Shown one piece after another: positions 21,201 through 32,112 of a stretch of 64,000 nucleotides of DNA. Numbering within the stretch: the first letter of the stretch is position 1; each line of letters begins with the position of its first letter. The notes under the pieces were generated by a model. That model had not been told where the DNA came from and ran no database searches. It saw nothing but the letters and a program-made list of their open reading frames with translations. Source of the DNA: Uranotaenia lowii (Eukaryota; Arthropoda; Insecta; Diptera; Culicidae); assembly GCF_029784155.1 (NCBI RefSeq), contig NC_073692.1, forward strand, positions 67,341,888-67,405,887, in the 5' to 3' direction. Both the position numbers and the translations under genes were made by a program.

Positions 21201-22016
21201 GAGTTTAGAGAACGGCAAAAAAAAATCCTGTCCGAATGGAAAGAAAGAACGTTTATTTCTTTGACAACTGCAGTTTCATTCAGGATAACTGACCAAATAT
21301 TGTTTCCAGTACATTAGTTCGAATTTTGTCAAAAGCACAGAGAAGAAGTTCTATTACCAATACTTCATGCATTACTGTAAGGAACTAGCTTTTCTAGGTG
21401 AGCACTGGAGGAAGATAAATTGGAACAAAATGCACTATTTATGGAAAATAAAATTGACCTTAATGAACAGAGAATAATGTGTGGAATTTCAGATTAAACA
21501 GTAATTTTGAGTTTCTTGTTGATTTCAAAATTTTATACAACGTGGTTTCTTGTTAATTCAGGGAGGCAATTAATTGAAATTCAGAAAAGATTCAGCCATG
21601 GCAGTGTTATAGAAATTATTATTTCAGTTTTGACATTGTTTGCATTTTTGGACCAATTGACGCTTAAGGCACAATTTTCCTGTATATTTAGATAACGTGC
21701 CGCTAAAACGCCTACCCCTATTCTGAAGATAGGTAAGCATCGACAACGCACAAAAGCGTAAGTTCTTCATAGCAGTGATTGAATTTTGCTGAGCATGAGT
21801 TGATCAACCTTTGCGGCGAGGTTGAAGATGTTCTCCTCAACGACGGCTATCGGCTGGAGTTATTCAAATTCAACAACGTAAATAAGTATGTGTGCCTCGT
21901 CCTCTTCATGCATCATGAAGCAACCGAACGTTGAGAGAGTTCGTTCGGGGCAGCAAACGAAGTGTATCTCTCAGAGCAGATCCTCCTCATGGGGGGAGGT
22001 TTGAATGAATGTATAT

Positions 22017-23207
22017 TAGACTAGTTCACTTTTCGGCTTTTTTCGCTGATCACAACGCCACTTACAGGGTTTGATCCTAATTCATTTTCAAGAACTCTGG
22101 CCGAATTTGAGCTCATTTGAGTAAGTTTCTAGCGTGCGCTAGAAGTTTTATTGAAAAAAGCCCATTTTTCTGGAAAATTTTCGTAGATGTGTTCTAGCAA
22201 GCTGTTGTTAAAATAAAATGATAATTTTATAGTGCTCGGTGATTGGTATGACAAGCATTCGTATGGACCTGTTTTAGATAATTGACTAAATCAAACCGAA
22301 AAAATTTAAAAATTCATAAACTACCAACTTTTACAGAAAATTTACTTACAAGTTAAGAGCTTAAAATCAGTAGTAAATAGAAAAAAAATATTTTCGATAT
22401 AAACTTTTCATAAAAAGATAGCCATATTTATAACCTTTAATTTGATGTATAACACTTAATTATCGCAACAGTACCAGCAAAGATATTCAAACATTCACAT
22501 CACATTCTTTGAATCATAATGTTAGCATCATTCAAGTTTTAGCATCATGCAACCTGCAAAACGTGGCATCAAGAGGACTTGCTTACAACTTGATCAAAGC
22601 GCGCGCTTTTTTTAACTCCTGGCCCCGTCATGGGGTACTTGATTGAATAAAATATCCTTTCTTGTGCACAAGTTGGTGTGGAGCAAACTTGAATGAAAAA
22701 TATTTTATCAAATCAAATTCGTTGCATAGATAATTGAATAACTTTGGTAGCACTCTTGCGATCATTAAGTGTTATACATCAAATTAAAGGTTATAAATAA
22801 GGCTATCTTTTTATGAAAAGTTTATATCAAAAATATTTTTTTTCTATTTACTACTGATTTTAAGCTCTCAACTTGTAAGTAAATTTTCTGTAAAAGTTGG
22901 TAGTTTATGAATTTTTAAATTTTTTCGGTTTGATTTAGTCAATTATCTAAAACAGGTCCATACGAATGCTTGTCATACCAATCACCGAGCACTATAAAAT
23001 TACCATTTTATATTAACAACAGCTTGCTAGAACACATCTACGAAAATTTTCTAGAAAAATGGACTTTTTTCAATAAAACTCCTAGCGCACGCTGGAAACT
23101 TACTCAAATGAGCTCAAATTTGGCCAGAATACTTGAAAATGAATGAGGATCAAACCTTGTAAGTGGCGTTGTGATCAGCGAAAAAAGCCGAAAAGTGAAC
23201 TAGTCTA
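22017..23207. mobile_element. Long foldback element nested in the LTR element
   Basis: It starts TAGACTAGTTCACTTTTCGGC and ends with the complement. Arms of about 460 bp mirror each other at high identity; the loop (22480-22740) is unrelated. The flanking octamers ATGTATAT lie at 22009-22016 and 23208-23215, and they fit the nTnnnnAn pattern of hAT targets. It is 1,191 bp, with no transposase. Confidence 0.85.
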
Positions 23208-23496
23208 ATGTATATGTATCGTCTCCTGTATAGCTATGCGAAGCCTCAGAGCGTGTTTTTTGAATGCCTCTGATGAGAAAATGGGTGAGGATTTCAATCA
23301 CTGCTTCAAACCTACTTCACATATATTTATTGATAGGAAACATGGCAGAAGCCAAGAAGGGGAGTGTTCCTGAATCGGTATTTCAAATTGTTCTGTAACG
23401 TCTCCCTGTTTTCATTATCACATTTTATTAAAAACTTTATAAAAAGAAACGATTTTATTACAGTCTATTAGTTATTTTATTAATGTTATTTTGTTT

Positions 23497-23511
23497 GGGA
23501 TAGGAGTGGGA
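23497..23511 (+). promoter_or_regulatory. Polypurine tract
   Basis: GGGATAGGAGTGGGA lies directly before the 3' LTR, confirming plus orientation. Confidence 0.85.
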
Positions 23512-23688
23512 TGTGTGAATGGATTAAATCGGCACTGCGTTATTCGTCACAAGCGTGTACGCAGTCAGTCAGTGAGTCGGCTAGCGAGCGAGCGAGTCGA
23601 GTAGCGTGTGTGATTCTCCCGGTAGTTCGTGAACAGTAGACTCTCTGGTTCTACTTCCGGGCTTCGGAGCTCCGGACCGGTCTGCACA
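23512..23688 (+). repeat. 3' LTR, 177 bp
   Basis: The matching LTR, directly preceded by a purine tract and followed by the ATTAT duplication. Confidence 0.93.
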
Positions 23689-23991
23689 ATTATCTATTTG
23701 ATTTATCTTCGGAAAACACAGCAAAAAGCAAACCAAAGCGAACATCACCATCAATTCATTAATTGGACGCACTAAGTGTACACTTTCAGAGTGCTCTTTG
23801 GGAGACGCACTTATAGAGTACTCATTTCAATTTTGAGTGTTGTTTGAGTGACGAAAAACGCTCCCTGTGTGTATCGTCACTCTGATCCTATTGACCACTC
23901 TTGCTCCGCTCACAACAACAGTTAAAGAGCGGAGCAGAAAGTTACACCGCTCTTGTAGGGCTCTGAGGTGCGTCCGAAGCCAACTTGGAAA

Positions 23992-25274
23992 TATTAAAAA
24001 AGATTCTTGATTTTGATGTTATTACACAACCGTCATTCTTTGCATTTACGTTTGATGAATACAAATTGAATACGGACTTGAGGAATACTACTGAACATGT
24101 CACATTTTACGTCAAATTTATGTCTTGAACTGAAGTATGAAGAGGAATTTTCAAAACATTGTTTAATTTTCTTTAACTTATGATTTTTATAATGATCCTC
24201 AGATGAGATTTTAAAAAAAATATTGTGAATATTGAAAAATTATTTGACCTCGCCCCACTGGGCAGCATTCAAAATCAAAACATTGGAATTCAACCAGTTT
24301 CTTGAAGGGGCGAAAACGGAAATTTTTTCTTAGGAAAATAACGTTTCGGGTACGTCCTATTGGTAAAATTCATCGTTTAGAGGTTAGGGCTGAGGCCTTT
24401 TGGTAAGGTCGTGTTCGTAAAGATTTTTTCACTTCTTAGAACGACAAGGTCTGTTAATCCATTGAACATGGTAGAAATTTCTAAACATTGAAGAAAATTG
24501 CAAATCACTTGATTCCGTACAAATATAGTTTAAGATTTTGTTTTTTGTTTTCTTCTATCTGAGAAAAGAAAAGAAAAACCTGCCTTCTGAAGGCAATAAA
24601 TGTTTTACGTTAGCAGAAAAAAATGTTTCAAGTATTTCAGTGTTTTAACCATATTCACCCTCCTGTTTGACTTTTTCAAAATTGTAATTCCATTGAAATT
24701 CATAACAAAATAAAGAATTTAGATGCTCAGAATTTGGAACAAATTCAAAACATGAAAATTTAGGCATATGAGGGAAATCAGTGACCAACGACAATTTTGA
24801 ATGTATAATTTGAAATTCGGGTTCAACAGCTCTGTTATCTTCACTGTACAAACCAAATTTGATATACTTAAAGATGCGTAACTAACCTTATTTCACCGGC
24901 TGTTATCTAACCTGTTCCAAGTGATCTCTCGCTTAAAAGCATCGTCTTTTAAGTACTACTTAAAACGTTCCACCGCTTTAAACAATTAATAAATCTCACC
25001 TTAATTGATCGTTAAAGCCAGGTCTTCCAACATCGCGAAAAAAAAACGACTCATAAACGCAACATTCATTCATCTTCCCAGCCAGAATCATTCATTTTCG
25101 TTCATAATTTACGATCCCAGATCCCGCAGCTCTTTGGCTCAGGCAACAGCAAAATCAGCATCCACCTGGTTGGCTCTCTAGTAGGTAGGTTGGCACTTGG
25201 ATTCTCTCCTCAAAGCCACCTCAACCTCAGCTCATTCGCACGCACCTTGCCCGGGTGATTTTGAGTAGTAAAGT
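23992..25274. other. Unassigned DNA
   Basis: AT-rich to about 24900, then more balanced in composition (24900-25274). No bounded element. The later part looks like single-copy sequence and may precede the candidate at 25275. Confidence 0.35.
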
Positions 25275-25568
25275 ATGAATGTACCCTCGCAGTCTTCCCC
25301 TGAACCCTCTTCTGATCCGGCTAGGAAATCAAACTGGCACGAGCCACACGAAAAAAGGCGCTCCAATCATAGACCTACATACGAATGGAGTTTCTTGGAA
25401 GTTCCCTGCTCTAAGTACATAGATGATTCCTATTTACCCCAGACAGAGACCCCTCATGAGACCCGGCTGCAGCTCACGGAAACGGACGACGACAACCTGT
25501 GCGTAGGTTTGGTTGTTCCGACGATTATTTTCTTTCGTTTTTTTCTCCCTTACGCTCCATCATCTTAA
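25275..25568 (+). CDS. Weak candidate small ORF, unknown
   Basis: This 97-codon ATG frame lies in a stretch with balanced composition and no repeat signature. The product is hydrophilic and rich in S, P, E and T, then ends in a short hydrophobic segment (GLVVPTIIFFRFFLP). I recognise no domain. There is an A at -3 of the ATG, a mild point in favour. It may be a first exon of a gene reaching outside what I can trace, or chance. Confidence 0.15.
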   Translation: MNVPSQSSPEPSSDPARKSNWHEPHEKRRSNHRPTYEWSFLEVPCSKYIDDSYLPQTETPHETRLQLTETDDDNLCVGLVVPTIIFFRFFLPYAPSS

Positions 25569-26327
25569 CCAGTGCGATTTGATTACCGAGAGCACTTACA
25601 ATAAACCGACTGGCCACATTTGCGCCGGTACCAACTGCTAATATGAGGCGCCTTTTTTCAAATTACTTCGGCAGATAATCAGAGGATCCCAACATGGATC
25701 TCCGTTATTCTAAGCGCTTGGCTTTAGCAAATTCTTTATTTTTCTCTGAATAAAAAAAAATCACATAAAATTGATCCAAATGTGCTAATTTTAAAATACT
25801 CGAAAAAGAGCAATCGGGAGTAGAAATGGCCATATCTGAAATATTAGATGTATGTGGATCAAATTTCAAGGGGTAAAATAGTCATTGTTTCATATTGTAG
25901 TGGCGTAAAAAAGTTTTGTTGATTTCTTTAAAAAGATCCCACAAAACTATCACACTTGGTTGACAGGATCGCAGAAGAAGCTGAACTATCTTCAGAATAA
26001 TCATATTTCTGTTGAAGATGAATTGTACTAGGCCTAATGCCTTTGTTCATTAAATTTTTAGGTCCTCAAAACTTCGTACTACCGATTTTTCATATTGTAA
26101 AATAAGAAAAGCTTTTCCAGACAAATATTACTGCACTGGAATTTGAATTTAAATTTTTTTTTCAATTTAGGAATGCCCTCTATTTTTCTTTGTGCTTAAA
26201 TAACCTTTATCGCTCATTTGCCTCTTTTATCATTAAATTCAATAATATATTTTTTTAACAATTTCTAAGCTTTACCTGATGATTTTATTAATTCAATAAT
26301 TTTATCTTTCTGTTTCTTTTTATTTAA
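25569..26327. other. Unassigned AT-rich DNA
   Basis: No gene or bounded repeat is visible up to the SINE target duplication at 26328. Confidence 0.35.
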
Positions 26328-26348
26328 TGTTGTTCCCTTAAATAATCT

Positions 26349-26800
26349 GTATGTATGTATGTATGTTGGTTATCCGCCATGGGTGCACGGATTCACCGCA
26401 GTTTCTGCCTTAGTATGTGCTCACATGCATTCTTTAGATTATTAAGTTCGACAAATCTCCAATGCAACGCGTACATCATACCCAGACCCCATGGCTTCGT
26501 ATGAACTGTTATGTAGTGAATGTATTGTGTTGATGTAGGTTTATTTTGGAAGAACGAGTCAATCAGGTGGGCTAGTTTACCTACAGGTATTCCGGCATCC
26601 ATGTATTACCTGGCCAGCTGGCAACTGATTGAACATTCTTATTATATTGTCAGTTATAAGAGGAAAGACATCTTACCTGTCGGCCATTTATGGGATTTGA
26701 ACCCAAAAGTTTTCTTGCCGATAACGGGAATCGAACCCAGTACGCCTGGCATACCAACACAAAACTCACGCCAGCCTATCCACTAGACCACATCGGCGCT
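26349..26800 (-). mobile_element. tRNA-derived SINE, copy 2, with 21-bp TSD
   Basis: It has the same layout as copy 1: minus-strand start GCGCCGATGTGGTCTAGTGG, B box GGGTTCGATTCCC, a second B-box-like GGGTTCAAATCCC, and an ACAT-repeat tail. A perfect 21-bp duplication (26328-26348 and 26801-26821, beginning TGTTGTTCCC) flanks it. This is the hallmark of LINE-assisted retroposition. It is about 450 bp, with no coding capacity. Confidence 0.92.
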
Positions 26801-26821
26801 TGTTGTTCCCTTAAATAATCT

Positions 26822-28330
26822 CATAGCATAATAACCTTCGTAAATTGATGTATCCTAATCGGAGAAAATGTTCTGTGGTGAATTCTTCTCCAAAATTTAA
26901 AATTGAAATCATTTCATATGTTTTAAATACTTTCAATTTTTCTACATTTTGTTATTTTTGTCGTTTAATCATTTATGTCACTTTTAAAATTATCTAATTT
27001 CTGTCAGTTGATGAAATTTTTCAAAGATAAATATATTTTTTAATAATTTAACATTTTTTATTAAACATTCCTTTGAAATCCATCAATTCTTTTTCTCCTT
27101 AAATGAAGTTCTTTGTCAGTTTTTTTTTTAAATTTACATCAGATTTTAATCTTACAAAATTTTTAAAGTCATTTAGCGTTTAGTTTCAAATTTCTTTTTT
27201 TTTTTTCGTTTTCTATTTGTCCTCCCTTTGGTTCATGTGTAAGGGTTAAAAAATCATTTTTTTTAGCTCTTTGAGGCACCCTTAAATCAAGTCCAATCGA
27301 GCTGAAATTTTGAACAGGTTAGTTTTTTAGGCCAATCAACAAAATAGTTTATGATCTGTGTTTGCATTTCCTACATAGCTTAGGCTGTCACCCTTATGTT
27401 TTACATGTTTAACGGAAAATCATGTAAATGATCTTTAAGGTCCATATTTAAGTAGATCAAATAAATTTGAAAATTTTAAAATAATTAATTTTAGTTTCAA
27501 ATTCCAGAGAGATTGGAAACATTTTTTTAAACCACGATTTTTTCTATAGATCTGTATTACATCTCGTCTTTTAAACAAACATAATAAATTTGAAAAGTCA
27601 AATCTTATGATTTTGTCTTGGTACATTTCGTACCTGGAAATAATAAGTTTTTTTTTCAAGTTGATGGAATACTTAAGAGAAAAATTACAGTAAAAAAACG
27701 AAAGAGCATTATCCTTAAATACCATGAATTTCTCGAATAAGATATATCTGTAACAGCTCACCGACAGGGCTTGAACAGCGTATGTTGCGAGTTAAAAAGC
27801 TGTTGGTTAGCCGTTGTATCTTTTTCGAGAAATTCATTATGTTTACGGCTGTTTGACGGATGTTTGACTCTCATATTCCTTTAAAATTATCCATCACCTT
27901 AAAAATTTGATAATTTGAAAAACTTTGCATAATGCTCTCAAGTATGTGAAAAATAGCTGGAGTTTAAAAAATATAAAAAAAATTAAAAATAAAATGAAAA
28001 CAATGAAAACAAAAATCATAAACAAAATAAATTCTAGTTTTTTTTTATATTGCGCAGAATCAATATAAAAAAACTATTCAATGTATCTAAAACATGATAA
28101 AAACCAATTTAAAAATAAATAAATTTTAAAAAAAATTTACAAGAATTGTTAAGAATAATAGAAATACACAATGGGTAAAAAAGTGTATAAACCACGAAGA
28201 AATTCAATTTCTTCCCTCCAACACGTACAAAACCAATACAGAAATACTTCCTTGAAGTGAAAATGTCCAGAAAAGAATTGGATAAAATTTGAACTGCCAC
28301 ACAAGTTAATGGACTGAGATATAACAGATT
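26822..28330. other. Unassigned, very AT-rich DNA
   Basis: Long A/T runs dominate. Open frames here (for example 27435-27761 on the minus strand) are low-complexity. No RNA gene could be supported. Confidence 0.4.
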
Positions 28331-28576
28331 TTTAACCCCTAATTCTCTTATATTTTGTACAAAAAACCCACCAAATTGCTAAGTTGCACCTGAAAATTTT
28401 GGACAAACATAAGTCTATCTTGTATTCTTTTCCCTGAAAAATCAAATGAAAACTTTTTCAGTCACCGTAAGCTTTGATAAAATGGAGTTATCGCCGGTTG
28501 TACCCTCAATTTCCCTATTGTTTTCAATTACAGAAAAAAAAACATTTCTGAACTTAATAACTTTGAATCTAACCTA

Positions 28577-29580
28577 CAGTACCGTTCATAATTGTATAGA
28601 AATTGGAAGCTAGCGCACTGTCACTTCGACTTCGAACTTCCATAACTTTTTACTCTGATGATATTTTTTGATCAAACTTTTTGCGCTAGATAGATCATTT
28701 ATCACACTATTATAACACAAAATTTGAGCTTTCTGGAGTTTGTGTGGCCTGAGAAACAGTAATTCTACGAAAATCGGACTTTTTGGACTTTTCTCATTCA
28801 AACTGCAATATCTCTGAAACTACGCTACATTTTTTATTGAAGTTCTGCAGAGTGATTGTTGAAATATGAAGCTAGCATGTCTGAAGTTTTCGAAAAGTTC
28901 TATCGATGAGATCAAAAGTTACGCGAGGTGCCATATTTCAGGCATGAACCTTGGAATGCGCTTTCTATAGAATGTTGGACGAATGTTTCCATAGGAAAAT
29001 CATATTCTCTGTTTAACAACCAGTAAATCTATTTCAACCGAAAAATCACAACAATATCGCGAGATTCTGATTTCAAAACACAAATGGATTATTTATTCCA
29101 TTTTTTCTTTTCTTCATTGCTTTTGCCAGACATTTTTTGTCTGATTGGTGGAGGAAACGATATTGTTCTCATGAATCGTCCAAAATTCTATAGAAAGCGC
29201 ATTTCAAGGTTCATGCCTGAAATATGGCACCTCGCGTAACTTTTGATCTCATCGATAGAACTTTTCGAAAACTTCAGACATGCTAGCTTCATATTTCAAC
29301 AATCACTCTGCGAAATTTCAATAAAAAATGTAGCGTAGTTTCAGAGATATTGCAGTTTGAATGAGAAAAGTCCAAAAAGTCCGATTTTCGTAGAATTACT
29401 GTTTCTCAGGCCACACAAACTCCAAAAAGCTCAAATTTTGTGTTATAATAGTGTGATGGTTGATCTATCTTACGCAAAAAGTTTGATCAAAAATATCATC
29501 ACAGTAAAAAGTTATGGAAGTTCAAAGTCGAAGTGACAGTGCGCGTGCTTCCAATTTCTATACAATTATGAACGGTACTG
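28577..29580. mobile_element. Tc1/mariner-type foldback MITE
   Basis: It begins CAGTACCGTTCATAATTGTA and ends with the complement, flanked by TA on both sides (28575-28576, 29581-29582). Arms exceed 400 bp at high identity; the loop lies around 28975-29190. CAGT ends with TA duplication are typical of Tc1-like elements. No transposase, 1,004 bp. Confidence 0.85.
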
Positions 29581-30588
29581 TACCTTGAGAATTTTGTTTT
29601 TCGAGGAATCTAACTTTTGCTGTTTGAACCACCGCACGCATTGGATAATGGAGTTTGGCGGTTTCACCCTTAATTCCCTGACATTTTTCAATTAATTCAG
29701 AGAAATGGGTGTTCGAACTAAAAAATAATCGAACCAAATGCAACCTATCTTGTATTTTTTTTATTATTATTATTATTATTATTTTTTTTTTTTGATGAAT
29801 CGAATGATGCCTGTTTGAGCCACTACACACTTTGGGAAGTGGAGCTATGGCAGTTTTAAACAAGATTACCCTAAGCTTTTCAAACAGCTCAGAAGAAAAA
29901 AACATGATCGGACATTAAACATTTTGAAGCAAGTGTGCTTTTTATTTGGTGATTTTTTCCGAGGAATCCAATGATTGTTGTTTGAATCACCGTACGCTTC
30001 GGAAAATTGAAATTTAGCTGATATACTCCCAATGTTTCTACAGTTTTCGAACAATTCAGAAAAAAATACGATCGGACTTGAAAATTATGAACAAACCTAT
30101 CCTGTATGACATTTCCGAAAGAATCATGTGAAGACTTTTTGAGCTACCGCACGTTTCGAAAAATAAGCAATTGCTGTTTTTACTTTATATTCCCCTATAA
30201 TTTTCGATTAATCAAGAGAAATTGATGCTCGGACTTAAAATTTTTGAAACAAATGTTGAGACAGACATCCATAACTCAATTTTCCGAAGCGTGTGGTGGC
30301 TCAAACAGACTTCATTCGATTCTTTGGAAAAAGTCACACATGATAGGTCTACTGTTGTTCAGAAGGTTTAAGTCGGAACAAGATTTTTTTATAAAATTAA
30401 GGAAAATTGGGAGTTAATCGGCCATAACTCAAGTTTTTCGAAGCGTGCGATGGTTCAAATAGCCCTTACTCGATTCTTCGAAAATAAAATTCACAAGATA
30501 AGTTGCATTTTGTTTCAAAATTAAGGTTTGTCTATGTTTCATTTTGAATTAATTAAAAAAAGTAGGGGAATTGAGTGTAAAACCAGTG

Positions 30589-31578
30589 CACAGTGGTGCA
30601 GAACATCAATCTAGCTGTACGAAATTAATAGCGCCCAGGGATGAAGAGATAGACATTTGGTGTCTTCAGCAACATTGTTCAGTGTTACATGGATCATATT
30701 TAAGTATCAAAATTTTTGCCGAGGGGTCCACCGATAGCGAGATAAATATGCTAACTTTTTTGTTTTTCAAATTAGAGCTTTGATGTTTTCAACAAAGTTG
30801 TTTATCTGATCAAAATACATAAGTTTGTTGAATACTACAAAGTTCTATCACATCACCCTCAGGAGTTACAGTCAAAGTAAAAAAAATCTTTGGAAAAAAC
30901 AGTTTTTTGAACCTGGCACGTTGTAGATTGGATAAAATGGTTCGCTGTCTTCGAAACAAAGTGTATTTTCGATCATTAAAATCTCTACTAGTTCCACCGA
31001 TTTCCCCTCTAATTTCAAATGGAAATGGTTTCGCTTATCATCAAAAATAATCACAAAAAAGGGGGTGTTGCGAAAATGTGCACTTTTCGATGGACGAGCC
31101 TTCCAAAAATGCCAATAAAATACACTAAAGGCTTTCTATAGAGCTTCAGCAACTTCTAAACCCATCATAATGTATGAGACACATGTAGATCGTGGCTTGT
31201 TACAACTTTGTTTCGAAGACAGCGAACCATTTTATCCAATCTACAACGTGCCAGGTTCAAAAAACTGTTTTTTCAAGAGATTATTTTTACTTTGACTGTT
31301 ACTCCTGAGGGTGATGTGATAGAACTTTGTAGTATTCAACAAACTTATGTATTTTGATCAGATAAACAACTTTGTTGAAGACATCAAAGCCCTAATTTGA
31401 AGAACTAAAAAGTTAGCATATTTATCTCGCTATCGGTGGACCCCTCGGCAAAAATTTTGATACTAGAATATGCTCCATGTAACACTGAACAATGTTGCTC
31501 AAGACATCAAATGTCTATCTCTTCATCCCTGGGCGCTATTAATTTCGTACAGCTAGATTGATGTTCTGCACCACTGTG
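30589..31578. mobile_element. Transib-type foldback MITE
   Basis: The ends are CACAGTGGTGCAGAACATCA and its complement, arms near 450 bp, and a 5-bp duplication CAGTG at 30584-30588 and 31579-31583. Transib elements start with a CACWRTG-like heptamer and make 5-bp duplications. They are the family from which RAG1 and the recombination signal heptamer CACAGTG derive. Here the first seven bases equal that heptamer exactly. 990 bp, non-coding. Confidence 0.78.
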
Positions 31579-31699
31579 CAGTGATAACTCAATTTTTCGA
31601 AGAGTGCAGTAGTTGAAACAGCCTACATTCGATTTCTCCCAGAAAATCACATAAGATAGACCTATTTGTCAAAAATTGCAAGTCCAAGCTAACTTTTTG

Positions 31700-32112
31700 A
31701 TAATTTTTTTCACAAAAGGTAGGGAAATAGGGTTAAAAAGACATAATAAGCTCATTAGACATTTGAAACTATTTCCAATCGATATTCTCGGCATTTTCAC
31801 TTTATTATTTTTTATTTATTTATTTTTTTTTTCACTTTATGTAAGTAATTATCAGGGGTTGAAAATCGAGTCGCCAGCTAGATGCTCGAATCGATCAAAA
31901 CGCAAACCTTTCCGAATCATGCTTGAGCTGAATGATTCCATTTTGTAACATTATGGAATGGAATGGATTGCCAAACAAATTATCCCGAGCCATCGCGTGG
32001 ACGAATGAAATTATTTCGACCTATTTGATATCAACCAAGTTCAATTCGGAGGCCAGTGAAAATGAAAGGTATTCATAACTTGTTGTAGCGAATTGATATT
32101 ACTAAACAATAA
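31700..32112. other. Unassigned DNA
   Basis: This is the end of the satellite region and a short spacer before the FB-like element. No gene is visible. Confidence 0.35.

Larger units (their letters stand above)
19331..23688 (+). mobile_element. ORF-less LTR retrotransposon (LARD-like), mdg1-type priming
   Basis: Two 177-bp LTRs, identical by eye, bound 4,004 bp of interior. The 5-bp target duplication ATTAT lies at 19326-19330 and 23689-23693. The primer-binding and polypurine tracts are well formed, so it has everything needed in cis. Yet the interior has no frame above about 62 codons, only a long minisatellite, AT-rich sequence and a nested foldback. It must be copied by proteins of another element. 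Identical LTRs imply that happened recently. Confidence 0.92.
18400..23983. mobile_element. Non-autonomous hAT-like element, split by an LTR element
   Basis: The outer ends mirror each other: CAGGCTTCGGACG with 'cctgaggtgtcgctc' on the left, 'gaggtgcgtccgaagccaa' on the right. Both ends continue with many GAGTG/CACTC subterminal motifs. The flanking 7-mer TTGGAAA is present at 18393-18399 and 23985-23991 (octamers gTTGGAAA and cTTGGAAA). Removing the inserted LTR element leaves about 1.2 kb with no ORF. Eight-base duplication and CAG-type ends point to hAT. Confidence 0.72.
28440..31700. repeat. Degenerate ~170-bp satellite in two opposite blocks
   Basis: A monomer with the phrase 'ttgag/atcaccgcacgcttcgg' and 'tcagaaaaaaa..gatcggact' appears in one orientation at about 28455, 29620, 29808, 29978 and 30140. 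It appears in the reverse orientation at about 30290, 30425 and 31600. The switch is near 30250. Divergence between monomers is high. Two MITEs are inserted in it, at 28577-29580 and 30589-31578, and monomer sequence resumes after each. Confidence 0.7.

Noticed and set aside
30571..31948. Short frames at 30571-30783, 30872-31054 and 31676-31948
   Set aside because: They lie in foldback arms or satellite monomers and change frame between arms.
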